A stretch of DNA of 48,773 bases from Zygnema cylindricum (Eukaryota; Streptophyta; Zygnematophyceae; Zygnematales; Zygnemataceae), in assembly GCA_037447655.1 (NCBI GenBank), contig JBBHKE010002364.1, positions 1-48,773 on the forward strand, given 5' to 3'. The translations under genes and the position numbers were made by a program. The notes under the pieces were generated by a model. That model saw nothing but the letters and a program-made list of their open reading frames with translations, ran no database searches and was not told where the DNA came from. The first letter of the stretch is position 1, and every line of letters begins with the position of its first letter. This document shows positions 7,331 through 17,878 of this stretch, one piece after another.

Positions 7331-9175
7331 ATGGAGGTCTCAGAGTTTCAGGTTATGGGCCCACCATCTAGGGTGCCTATGTTTGATGGAACAGGCTTCA
7401 CATATTGGGCGTTTACAATGGAGGGATTGCTTTTCGAGAAGCACTTATGGGGAATTGTTGCGGGACAAGTGAGATGTCCGCCACCTAGCTTTGGAGGAGC
7501 TTACTACGGAGAATCATGTGAGACTGTTCAGAATATCACCCGGAGTTCAGATGCAACGGAAGGTGAAGGGAAAAACCTTTCCGTGGATGGGGAAATAGGG
7601 GAGAAGGAAAAAGGGACACCTATGGTGAGGGGAGCTAGGCTCTCAGCTATGGTACCACATGTAGGGATTAAAACTGAAGAAAATGACAGGAAAATATGGG
7701 AATACAAAAACACTATAGCAAAACATCTCATACTTAGATATGTGTCTAAGTCGATAGCTATCACTCTTTTAAGTCTAACCAAGTCTTCGGAGATATGGGA
7801 AGCACTAACTCAGATTTATAAGAGTGAGACTATTCAGAGGCAGCAATTAGTAAAACAAGAAATAGATGCCTACGTTTATAAAGGCGGTAGCATGATAGAG
7901 TTTTGTAATGATATTGCTGCGTTATATGTTGAGCTTACTAGTGCGGGATATGTAGAATCTGAGGAGAGTAAGATTAATACACTAATTATGAAACTCCCAG
8001 ATGAGTACGAAAACATAATTTGTCGTATGCAGGCAATGGATGGCTCCTCATGGACTTGGAGCTTTACCATGGGGATAATTCTTGTGAGGGAAAGCACTTT
8101 GGAGCTTCGTAGGGGAAAGGACAGGGTCAATGCATTTTCAGCTGGTGGTGATTGGCGGAAGCGTGATGAGAAGAACGGTGGTGACGAGCGGAAGCGTGAT
8201 GAGAGAAAGAAAGACAAAGGTAAACCTTATCGGAACTTTGGTGGAAAGAGAGGGAGAGGAAAAGGCACGGGAGCTTTGAAAAAAGGGGTTTGCTTCTTTT
8301 GTAGGGAACCGGGTCATTATATGGAGGAATGCCCTTGTTTGGAAAAACTTAGAAGTTGGAATGTGGATGAGGAGGACGAAGAGGAAGAGGAGAAAGAGGA
8401 TGAAGAAAAATTGGAGCTTCTTCACATCGGTAGAATGGGGAAGAGAGAAAAGTACACAGAAATAGGACGAAGGCAACAGTGTGCTTTTGGAGGTATAAGG
8501 GAAGTAAAGAGAGAGGAGATACTTGAAGAAGTTCAAAATATTGAGGATAGTTTCATAAATATTTTGGAAACAGAAAACTGGTCGGAAAGGGAGACTTCAA
8601 CGGATTCCGAGGAAAGGGGAGAATTAATTCTAGAGGGGGTTTTAAAAGATAGGGGAGAAGAGAAATATTTATTGGGAATTAAAATAGAAAGTGATAGTGG
8701 AAAGAATTCCATGGGAGACAGTGAGGGAAGTTCAGAAAATAGGGTAATTATCATGGATAAAAATATGATTACGGAAGATGTAGATCTTATGAGGAACTTA
8801 GTGGGGACTAGTGGTTTTTGGGAATATTTGGAGGTGGATGGATTTGACATCACTACTTGGTGTGATGTCTCTTGTGAAGATGTGCCTGTAAAAGGGTTAT
8901 CATCCGGGTATGTGTTGAAGGTTGGGGATGGGGCTGGTTGTTTGAATTTCAAGAGGGAAAGTGGATTTAGTGTGGATGGAAAAGGGAAGAGGTGGATAAA
9001 ATCTTTGCTCGGGTTTAAGAAAAATGGGATGTTAAATAAAATATGTGATACAATTATCATTTCAGTTCATTTTATCCACTGTGTTAAATACTTAAGTTTT
9101 ATGAAAGGAAAAGGAAAAAGGAAAAAGAAAAGAAAAAGGGGAGGGGGTGTTTGTTTACTTGTTTGTGGAAGTTAA
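7331..9175 (+). CDS. Gag polyprotein with RNase H remnant, intact 614-codon ORF (element A)
   Basis: Uninterrupted ORF amid decayed neighbours. Residues 1-7 come from the LTR end (MEVSEFQ). Copia gag follows from residue 8 (VMGPPSRVPMFDGTGFTYWA), with a UBN2-type helical region to about 250. A basic Lys/Arg/Asp-rich segment (about 265-315) precedes one zinc knuckle CFFCREPGHYMEEC (321-334). An unusual acidic stretch of Glu and Asp follows (about 343-360). From about 485 the text resembles a degraded copia RNase H: LMRNLVGTSGFWEYL, then DITTWCDVS and GYVLKVGDG, parallel to the RNase H of B at 16300-16440. Protease, integrase and RT are missing. The C-terminus is Lys-rich. It ends just upstream of the polypurine tract. 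It would supply capsid protein, with enzymes provided in trans. Confidence 0.85.
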   Translation: MEVSEFQVMGPPSRVPMFDGTGFTYWAFTMEGLLFEKHLWGIVAGQVRCPPPSFGGAYYGESCETVQNITRSSDATEGEGKNLSVDGEIGEKEKGTPMVRGARLSAMVPHVGIKTEENDRKIWEYKNTIAKHLILRYVSKSIAITLLSLTKSSEIWEALTQIYKSETIQRQQLVKQEIDAYVYKGGSMIEFCNDIAALYVELTSAGYVESEESKINTLIMKLPDEYENIICRMQAMDGSSWTWSFTMGIILVRESTLELRRGKDRVNAFSAGGDWRKRDEKNGGDERKRDERKKDKGKPYRNFGGKRGRGKGTGALKKGVCFFCREPGHYMEECPCLEKLRSWNVDEEDEEEEEKEDEEKLELLHIGRMGKREKYTEIGRRQQCAFGGIREVKREEILEEVQNIEDSFINILETENWSERETSTDSEERGELILEGVLKDRGEEKYLLGIKIESDSGKNSMGDSEGSSENRVIIMDKNMITEDVDLMRNLVGTSGFWEYLEVDGFDITTWCDVSCEDVPVKGLSSGYVLKVGDGAGCLNFKRESGFSVDGKGKRWIKSLLGFKKNGMLNKICDTIIISVHFIHCVKYLSFMKGKGKRKKKRKRGGGVCLLVCGS

Positions 9176-9191
9176 AAGAAAAATAGACTAG

Positions 9192-9204
9192 AAAATAAGG
9201 GGAG
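9192..9204 (+). other. Polypurine tract of element A
   Basis: AAAATAAGGGGAG directly abuts the TG of the right LTR. This is where plus-strand DNA synthesis is primed in LTR elements. Element B has the matching AAAATAAGAGAAG before its LTR at 16828. Confidence 0.8.
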
Positions 9205-10445
9205 TGTTGATATTTGAGTATTTTATAGGTCTGTATTAGGATAGAAAAAGAGCTGAGGCGGTCTGCCTCTAACTCCCCTTTCCAAGCCCCCATACTTGTC
9301 GTAGTCACTGAAGGCTGATAGGGAGCTAGAGCCATGGCTGCCTAGGCTCTCTAGAGAAGACAGGGGGTAAATTATGTAGTCTTACCAAAAGTTAGTTGAC
9401 GGACCCAGGAATTGATCCTGGTACCTACCGTCCATCAATCCGCGTTAGCCGTTAGCTCTAGCCGTTATGTCTAGAACAGATATTACGATATATAGGGTTT
9501 GATAAATATATAAATCGTCATATGTAGATTAATCCGTTTAACGGCTAATAGATACTTAGTACATAGATACAGTTTAATTTAGTACGAAGTACGGAATGGG
9601 GGCAGAACGGATACCGCGCATTTGTTTCGATAGCGAAACAAATACCGCGCATTTGTTTCGACAGCGAAACAAATACCGCGCATTTGTTTCGATAGCGAAA
9701 CAAATACCGCGCGTCGAATTTCAGCGGCTACGATTATAGCCGGTCTTGATCGGACGGCCACGATAGGCCCCGCGATCACGGAAAAGGCATTTTTGGCGTT
9801 TTACGGTCTTTGTCACGTCATGTGACACGTGGCGTGATAACATTGGACAACGGGAATTCCGGAGATTACAGGAACTAATCATGATTTGACACGTGTCGAC
9901 ATTTTGGCCATGTCGTACAATGGCCGTACAGAAAGTACACCGGCACCTGTACTTTTCTGTACGACACAGTAATTTGATTGGTGCCGTACTTCAGTAGATA
10001 GAGTTTTAGAGAGGGTATAGGACTTAGAAAATTTTGGGTAGGCAGCTGCCTCTCCCAGAGAGCACCCTGTATAAATGGCAAACTTTGGCCAGCCATAACT
10101 ATTAATTTACTTGACCATTTTCAGTGATTCTTTTTGCTGCGGACTCAGGGGAGTCTAGGCTACACAGGGGTGTAGTCGGTCAGAGTTTTTGTCTGCCAGG
10201 GTGGCTGTATTTCTAAGGGAAAGTCAAAGTGGGTGAATGTGTCCAAATCTCATATTCTAACTTTGCATTCTATGGTGGAACTGAGCACACAGAAAGTGTT
10301 ATTTCACAGGGGTGAATCTATATTGGGGTTCTGATTGTCAAGGGGTCAGTCACTTGGGTTTATATTAACTTGGAGTCGGCACTATCTAGATTAGCTTCTT
10401 TTGGATCTGCATACTCTGAGGGCCAATGGAGGTCTCAGAGTTTCA
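9205..10445 (+). repeat. Right LTR of element A
   Basis: Near-identical to 6109-7350, with roughly a dozen single-base differences and a 1-bp length difference. Ends TCAGAGTTTCA, followed at once by the CTTTT duplication. The ATG near its end (10426) makes an artificial N-terminus for the downstream O polyprotein ORF; those first codons are LTR sequence, not O gag. Confidence 0.9.
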
Positions 10446-10450
10446 CTTTT
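10446..10450 (+). repeat. Right target-site duplication of element A (CTTTT)
   Basis: Matches 6104-6108 exactly and marks the right boundary of the A insertion. Confidence 0.9.
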
Positions 10451-13326
10451 CACCACCTCAGCAGGCTATGTTGTTGATGAGAACTTTGCCCGATGAATAT
10501 AAGGGAGCCATGGATAGGCTTAGGGCTATTCCACAGCGTCAATGGAACATAGCATTAGCAATTCAACTTATTTTGAGTGAAGAAGCTAACCAAATGTCAC
10601 AAAGAGGTAGTAGTAAGTCTGTTCAGGCACTAGCTAACCAGTTTTCAGACTCTAAGATTGGCAATGGCAGTGGCAGAGGTAGTGGTCCTAGAAGGACACC
10701 TTTGACATGCTATTATTGTGATGAAAAAGGCCATGTTTTCAGATTGTGTAATGCCTACAAGAGAGCGAAAGCTACAGGAAATTTTCGCTCTGGTTGGGAC
10801 GAAAGCCGGGTTCCTTCTCAATCTGGTGGACGGCCAACTTCTCTATTCAACGAACTAAAGGAGGAGGATGTGAGCAGCTATCCTATCAACAGCGAAAAGA
10901 AATACTTTGCGATGGCACAAGCAACGGAAGGCGTGGAGGAAGACGAATGGATAATGGACTCCGGTGCATCTGCCCACATGTGCCGCAATCGCCATCTATA
11001 TGAGAGTATTCAATCTATTTCACCCATCAAAATTTATTTTAGTGATGATACCTTTGTTGAGTCAAAAGCAAAGGGGAGGGTGTCACTTATGTTGAACGTA
11101 GAGGGAAAACCTGTGAAAAGGGTTTTGGAAGATGTGTTGCATGTCCCAGCTTTTAAAAGAAACTTTTTCTCTACGTCAGTGGTAGAAAAGAAAGGTTTTA
11201 AAACTATATCTGAGAATGGAAAGAAAACAGTGAGTAAGAATGGGAAAATAGTTGCAGAAGGATTTGCTGGAGGAAACAATTTGTATCGGTTGAGTCTTGC
11301 AAATGATAATGACAATGATGTTATGTACTCAAGTGTAATCAGTGATTGTGATTTATGGCATAAACGTTTAGGACATGTGAATTATGATAGATTAGAAAAG
11401 ATGGTAAATCAAAAAATGGTGGAAGGTGTAAAAATTAGTCAAAAACCAGCATCAAATGTATGTGATGGTTGTGCAATGGGAAAAATTCATAAGTTGCCTT
11501 TCCCTTCGCAAACTGATCATAGAAGTAGCAGGGTGCTAGAACTAATTTATTCAGATGTATGGGGGCCATCTAGGTATCCATCTGTGGGAGGTGCTAAGTT
11601 TATGCTTACCTTTACTGATGACTATAGTAGATTTACTACAGTTTATTTTTTGAGAAGTAAGGATGAAGTTTTTTCAAAATTTAAAGAGTATAAGGCTTGG
11701 GTTGAGAATCTACATGAGAGAAAGATAGCGGGATTCAGATCTGATAATGGAGGGGAGTACATTTCTAATGAGTTTGCAGAATTCCTAAAATTGCATGGAA
11801 TCTCACGTCAACTAACCGTTCCTTATTCTCCGGAACAAAACGGTGTTTCAGAAAGGATGAATAGGACCATATCAGAGTGTGCTAGGACAATGATGGCTGA
11901 TATGGACATAGATTACAAATTTTGGGCAGAGGCTATGCATTGTGCAGCTTATGTGAGAAATAGGCTAGAAACAAGGGCAATAAAAGATAAAACTCCTTAT
12001 GAAATGTGGACAGGACACAAACCAGATGTAAGTCACTTCAAAGTGTTTGGAAGTAAGGTATTTTTGCTAGATAATGATCCACAAAAATGGAAATTAGAGC
12101 CAAAAGGCATACCAGGTATATTTTTAGGGTATGATGATCATGCCAAGGGTTATAAAGTATATGACATTAAGAGAAATAGAGTTGTGGTAGCCAGAAACAT
12201 CATAGTGAAGGATGAGGGAAGAGGAGTAGATGTATTTAGTCAATGTAGCAATGAAAAGAAAGATAAAAGTGTTGATTATATCTTTTTAGAGGAAAATCCT
12301 TTATTTTTCAAGAAAAATGTAGAAAATGCATCTAGTTTAAGTCAAAATGACTTGGAATCATCTTCTCCACCAGAAACAGGAAGTGTTATGCCCGAAAGAG
12401 TTGTAGAATCTCCTCTACCTCAAGCTGAAACTGAATCACAAGAAGAATCACATGTATCAAGGAGGAGGACCCAACCATCTATACCAGCGACAGAATTTCC
12501 AGGTGGAGTGAGGCGAAGTGCACGACTCAGGGGAGAAAATGCAGCCTTTGCTCATTCTGCACACATAGAAGAGCCTTTAACATTGAAAGAAGCTTTTTCG
12601 AGTAATGAAAGGGAACATTGGGTGGAAGCCGTCAATGAGGAAATGAAGTCCATCATGGAGGCCCAAACTTGGGATCTGGTGGAACTTCCTCCAGGAAGAA
12701 AGGCTATTGGAAGTAAATGGGTGTTTAAATTAAAATTGAACCCAGATAATACCATAGACAGGTATAAGGCTCGCTTGGTTGCTAAGGGATATAATCAAAA
12801 GGAGGGGATAGATTATGAAGAAACTTTTTCACCGGTTGTAAGGTTTCCATCTGTCCGCATCTTACTTACATTAGCTGCCATAGAGGATTTTGACATCCAC
12901 CAAATGGATGTCAAAACTGCATTTTTGCATGGTGATTTAGATGAGGTCATCTATATGAAGCAACCAGAGGGTTATGAGGAAGCAGGAAAAGAAAATCTTG
13001 TGTGCAGACTTTTAAAATCTTTGTATGGCCTAAAACAGGCCCCTAGGCAATGGAACAGAAAGTTAGATGAGTTCTTGACAGGATTAGGATTTACAAGAAT
13101 TAGCTCAGATCATTCAGTATATGTGATGTGTGGTGATAATCCTGATGAGGTGATATTCATTGCTGTGTATGTTGATGACTTGCTGCTAATTAGTAGGAAC
13201 AAAGAAGGAATTGCTAGAGTAAAACACGCTCTTAATTCAAAATTTGAAATGAAGGATTTGGGTGAGGCTAAATACATTCTTGGAATACAAGTTGAAAGAG
13301 ATAGAAAAAAAAAATCATTAGGCTAA
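10451..13326 (+). pseudogene. Copia gag-pol polyprotein of element O (gag C-terminus to RT)
   Basis: Open for about 960 codons. Numbering from the ORF start at 10426: UBN2 gag remainder; zinc knuckle CYYCDEKGHVFRLC (about 95-108); protease WIMDSGASAHMC with catalytic Asp 178; HHCC pre-integrase zinc region WHKRLGHVNYDRL ... CDGCAMGK (about 312-357); integrase with Asp 377, Asp 440 and Glu 476, an exact D-x35-E; and RVT_2 reverse transcriptase from about 745 with KWVFKLKLNPDNT and catalytic YVDD at 915-918. The order integrase before RT is diagnostic for Ty1/copia. All catalytic residues are present. The ORF ends in a frame slip at a run of ten A (13305-13314). Gag is also split by element A, so this copy is broken but fairly young. 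Confidence 0.92.
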
Positions 13327-13968
13327 CACAAAAAGAAGCAATAGGAAACATGTTGGAAAAATTTGGCTTGGCTGATGCAAAAGGTTGTGCTTCTCCTATG
13401 GAGTATAAGCAAAAACTTGAAGGAATGGAGCATGAGTTTGGAGTTATAATAGATGAGGAACTCAGTGCAGAAAGCAAAAATTTATGTCCCAAGTACCTTA
13501 TAGACAAGTAGCAGGAAGTCTAATTTACTTCATGAATTGTACTAGGCCGGATATAGCTGCAGCTGTTGGTGTATTGAGCAGAAGTCTGCAAAATCCACGA
13601 AAGAGAGACTGGGAAGCTGCAAAAAGGGTGTTAAGGTATCTTGTTGGGACTAGAAATCTTTGGCTTACTTTGGGAGGGGACAAGGTTAACATTAATACTT
13701 GGAGTGATGCTAGCTATGGTGATGTGCCTAGTAGAAAGTCTACAACTGGGTATGTCATTCAGAATGGAAGTGGTACTTGTAGTTGGAGTAGTAAACTTCA
13801 AAAGGTCACTGCTCAATCTACTATGGAAGCCGAATATATGGCTGCGAGCGCAGCCTTGAAAGAGTTGATATGGGTAAAGGTATTCCTTCAAGAATTGGGT
13901 TTTACGCAAACGGGACACAAATAATGTGGTGCGACAATCAAGCAGCCATTTCTGTGGCTACAAGGTGT
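13327..13968 (+). pseudogene. Copia RT C-terminus and RNase H of element O, frameshifted and truncated
   Basis: Continues element O in other frames. 13484-13924 encodes the RNase H-type segment: YRQVAGSLIYFMNCTRPDIA, then WSDASYGDVPSRKSTTGYV, then STMEAEYMAAS with the conserved acidic residues. A one-base shift near 13920 moves WCDNQAAISVAT to another frame. The homology stops abruptly near 13968, where integrase-region sequence of element B begins. O therefore lacks its RNase H tail, polypurine tract and 3' LTR. Confidence 0.85.
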
Positions 13969-16814
13969 TCATGATATAATATTATGGCATAAGAGGAATT
14001 GGGTATGTGAATCTTGATAAGTTAAGAGAGATGAAAAAGATGGGAGTACTGGAAGGGATTCAGTTCGGTGAGAGTGAGAATCTAAGTGATTGTAGTGGAT
14101 GTGCTCAAGGTAAAGCACACAAGTTACCCTTCCCAAAAATTGCCACCCATAAGGGAGAAACAATTCTAGATTTAGTACATACAGATATTAAGGGGCTAGC
14201 CAGAGTGCCATCACCGGGGGGGAAGAGATTTATGATGACTATAACTGATGATTGGTCTCGGTATTCCCGGGTATATTTTTTGAAAAACAAGTCCGAAGCT
14301 GAGGATTGCTTCAGACAATATAAAGCATGGAGCGAAAAACTCCATGAAACTCCAATCAAGAGAGTAAGGAGTGACAATGGTGGAGAGTATACTTCTAACC
14401 AGTTTGAGGATTTTCTGAGGGAAGATGGGGTTCAACACCAAAAGACAGTTCCAAAAAATCCGGAACAGAATGGGGTAGCTGAAAGGTTAAATAGAACACT
14501 AAGTGATAGTGCTAGAAGTATGTTGTCAGATAAAAAGATAGGAAAAAGGTTTTGGGCAGAAGCTATGAATGTGCTAATTACCTCAAGAATAGAGTTCTTA
14601 CTTCAGCTATAAAAGATCAAACACCTTATGAGAGATCGACAGGCCGGAAACCAGACATATCTCACTTAAAGGTTTTCGGCAGTCAAGTGTTCAGTCTAGA
14701 TACCGATCGGTCCAATTGGAAGCTAGATCCTAAAGGAAAACCGGGATACTTATTAGGATATGATGAAGATGTTAAGAGATACAGAGTTTATGATTTAAAA
14801 AAAAAGATATAATCTTAGTAAAGCATCTAGTAGTTATGGATGAAGGAAAGTATGTGGATCCCTTCAAATATACAAAGTCAGTAAAAATCAGATTTGAGTC
14901 AAAAAATTGTGATGACTTTAAGCTTCCTAACTATCCAAGTTTTAGAGAAGATAACATTCTTACACGTACAAATAAGACCGAGAATGACTCAACTGCGGAA
15001 ACTCCAGTGACAACTCTACCCGAAGCAAAAGACGTGGTGGAAATTGATTCGGAATCAATGGACAGGGGAGAAGTCAAGATTGTTTGAAAGAACCCACAAG
15101 AACCATCTATTCCGGCCACAAATTTTGAGAGAGGATGGAGAAGTAGCAAAAGGTTGCAAGAAAAACATGTTGATAAAAAGGTAACAAAACTATCTCATCA
15201 AGATGAACCTCAGACTTATGGAGAGGCGGTGACTTGTCCATAAAGGAACAAGTGGAAGACAACCATCAATGAGGAAATGGCCTTAATTATGGCAGTCGAT
15301 ACTTAGGAGCTGGTGGATTGTCCACCTAACCGAAAACCAATTGGTTGTAAGTGGGTGTTCAAATTAAAATTGAACCCAGATAACACCATTGAGCGTTGCA
15401 AAACCCGGTTAGTGGCAAAGGGATTTACACAAAAATAAAGAATCTACTACGAGGAAACCTTTGCCCTGGTGGTCAAATTTCCCCTCCGTCTACATACTTC
15501 TCAATCTGGCAGCAGCGTAAGACATGGAGGTAATCTGGCAGCAGCATAATACATGGAGGTGCACCAGATGGACATCAAGATAGCCTTTTTGCATGGAGAA
15601 TTGGAAGAGGAGATTTTCATGCGACAACCCAAAGGATTTGTGGAGGAAGGAGAGGAGATTAAGGCATGCCGGCTTATTAAATCTTTTTATGGTTTGAAAA
15701 AGGCGCCCGACAATGGAATAAGAAGCTTGATGAGTTTCTTACCGGTCTGGGATATATCCAGATCAGCTCAAATCACTCAATCTATGTTTTTGAAGATGAG
15801 GAAGGTGTTATTTTTATTGCAATTTATGTTGATGATTTGATTGTTTTAAGTAAATAAATGGAAAAAATTAATAAAATCAAAACCTATCTTAAGGGGAGAT
15901 TTGAGATGAAGGATATGGGGGAGGCAAGATATATTTTAAAAATTCAAGTAGAAAAAGACCGAGAAAGAAAGATTATAAGATTGACTCAAAAAGAAGCAAT
16001 AGGGAACATGTTGGAAAAAAATCAGATGGATAAGGCTAATAGTTGTACAACTCTAATGGAGTTAAAAAAAAAAGTTTAGGGGAGTGAGGAAGAAGGAGTC
16101 ATAGACTTAGACGAGGAATTAAGTCCTGAAGAACAGAAGTTCATGCAGACTATTCCTTACAAGCAAGTAGTGGGAAGCCTAATCTATTTTATGAATTGTA
16201 CCTGGCCAGATTTAGCTGCAGCTGTAGGAGTGCTGAGTAGAAGTCTAAATGCTCCCACTAAGAAGGATTGGGAGGCAGCTAAGAGATTCCTTGGATATTT
16301 GATAGGAATTAGGGATCTATGGTTGCATTTGGGTGGGGAGAATACTGACATCACTCCTTGGAGTGATGCCAGTTATGATGATGCTCCGATGAGGAGATGT
16401 ACTTCTAGATATGTATTATATGTGGGTGATGGGGCTTGTTGTTTGAGTAGCAAACAACAAAAGGTCATTGCTCAATCCACCATGGAGTATATGGCCTCTT
16501 GCTCTTCTTTAAAAGAATTGATCTGAATCAAGCTTTTGCTTGGTGAGCTAGGTTACCTTGAGAGTGGTGTGCAGAAATATTTTTGTGATACTCAAGCAGC
16601 AATCCCTATTTCTGCCAATCTTAAACATCATTTTAAAGCCAAACACATGGACATTAGACTCAACTTTGTAAAAGAGAAAGTAGAAAACAAAATAATCAGT
16701 TTAGAGTACCGATCGGATAGCGAGATGGTAGCAGATATGATGACCAAATCTATGCCTTCCCCTAAGCTAATTTTCTGCAGAGAGAAGTGTGGTTTGAAAT
16801 TAAAAAGTGACTAG
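13969..16814 (+). pseudogene. Decayed copia pol (integrase, RT, RNase H) of element B
   Basis: Starts mid-element with the pre-integrase zinc region (LWHKRIGYVNLDKL, SGCAQGKAHKLPF). Integrase follows with DLVHTDIKG, VRSDNGGEY and EQNGVAERLNRT (to about 14570), then one-base shifts near 14570 and 14810. The acidic linker (14836-15087), RT fragments (KWVFKLKLNPDNT near 15350, QMDIKIAFLHGELEEEIF near 15565), and RNase H (16143-16526 and 16536-16814) complete it. Several stops and shifts mean no product. Gag, protease and the 5' LTR are missing. It is a lineage close to C and distinct from O. Confidence 0.88.
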
Positions 16815-16827
16815 AAAATAAGAGAAG
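16815..16827 (+). other. Polypurine tract of element B
   Basis: AAAATAAGAGAAG lies immediately before the LTR start TGTAGAAATTG and is nearly the same as the tract of element A. Confidence 0.7.
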
Positions 16828-17878
16828 TGTAGAAATTGATGGTTCTTTTGGTATTTTGTAGGTCTAAAATGAAATGCAGGAAAAAAAGCCGAGGCAATCC
16901 GCCTCTAACTCCTCTACTCAACTCTTATATTTGTTGCAATCACTGAAAGTTGGAGAGGAAGCTAGAGCCATGGCTGCCTATGCTATCCAAAGATTTACGG
17001 GTAGTGGATTAGTAAATTTACTAAAAGAAGAGATGTCGGACGCAGGATTTGATCTTGGTACCTACCTTCCGTCAAAGCTGCCAGTAGCAGGTAGCTTTAT
17101 CCATTTAGTCTAAAACTAGTGTTAGGTCATATAGGGTTTGATAATTATATGAATGTTTCATTTAACGCTAACTATTTACGGGATATATAGATTCGGTTAT
17201 GTAACGTACGGATTAAGGTACGGAGAAAAAACAGGTAGGGGGCATTTGTTTCGATAGCAAAACGAATACCACGCAGGTTTTTATGACGGCTACGATTGAA
17301 ATTTGTATTTAATTGGACGGCTTGAATGAATACCGAGATCGCGGAAGAGAATTTCGGCGCTTTGAGGTCATCGCCACATCGGATGACACGTGGCACCATG
17401 ACATTAGATTTTGGCATCTCTAAGGATTACAGAAACAAATCCGAATATGACATGTGTCGACTTTTTGGCCATGTCGTACAATGTCCGTACAAAAAGTACA
17501 CCGACACCTGTACCTTTTTGTACACCTTTACCTTTTTGTACAGCACAGTAATATGATTGGTGCCGTACGTTAGAAGATAAAGTTTTAGAGAGAGATAGGA
17601 CTTAGAAAAATTTGGTAGATAGGACCCTCTCTCCTAGAGAGCTTTTGTACAAAAGGTCAACTTTGACCCTCCATAACTTACCGCTCATGGGAGAAAATTC
17701 AGTGAATCTTTTTGCTATCGACTCAGGGAAGTCATGCATTCACAGGGTTGAAGGTGGTTAGAGTTTTTGTCTGCCTTGTTGGCAGGTATTCTTGCTGAAA
17801 CACAAAGGGGTCAGGGTTATCATAGAGGCTTCTTGCAAGCTCCCATTTTTGAGGACCTATGGAGGTCTCATAATTGCA
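16828..17878 (+). repeat. 3' LTR of element B
   Basis: Starts TGTAGAAATTGATGG after the polypurine tract. It aligns with the solo LTR 1827-2891 across its length and ends at TCATAATTGCA. It contains the conserved hairpin block (about 17043) and a decayed TATA region (TGTACAAAAG, 17646). What follows at 17879 is the middle of another integrase gene, so this LTR end marks an insertion point within element C. Confidence 0.82.

Larger units (their letters stand above)
6109..7350 (+). repeat. Left LTR of element A
   Basis: Begins TGTTGATATT and ends TCAGAGTTTCA. It contains the conserved hairpin CCAGGAATTGATCCTGG (6309-6325), a triple 31-bp repeat (6516-6608), G-boxes at 6731 and 6795, and a TATA box at 6975. 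Its last 20 bases carry an in-frame ATG (7331) that opens the gag ORF. No primer-binding site is recognisable directly after it. Confidence 0.9.
6109..10445 (+). mobile_element. Complete gag-only LTR retrotransposon (element A)
   Basis: Two LTRs (6109-7350 and 9205-10445, about 1.24 kb each) bound a 1.85-kb internal region. The element is flanked by a perfect 5-bp duplication and sits inside the gag of copia element O. The LTRs differ at roughly a dozen sites by eye, so the insertion is recent compared with the stop-ridden elements around it. The internal region codes for gag and a remnant of RNase H only; protease, integrase and most of RT are absent. This is the architecture of a non-autonomous TR-GAG-type element, which would need enzymes from a related copia element. 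Confidence 0.9.

Noticed and set aside
7876-9060. Minus-strand ORFs of 113-175 codons opposite the gag ORF of A
   Set aside because: Shadows of a purine-rich coding strand: Ser/Phe/Leu-rich, no domain, and the plus-strand gag is clearly the gene.
10426-10450. ATG at 10426 as the true start of the copia polyprotein
   Set aside because: The first codons are the end of A's LTR plus the target duplication. O's gag truly starts near 5575 and is split by A.
6109-17878. A single tandem LTR-body-LTR-body array made by unequal crossing over
   Set aside because: The 5-bp duplication around A and the resumption of O's gag in frame show a nested insertion, and the LTRs at 9205 and 16828 belong to different subfamilies.
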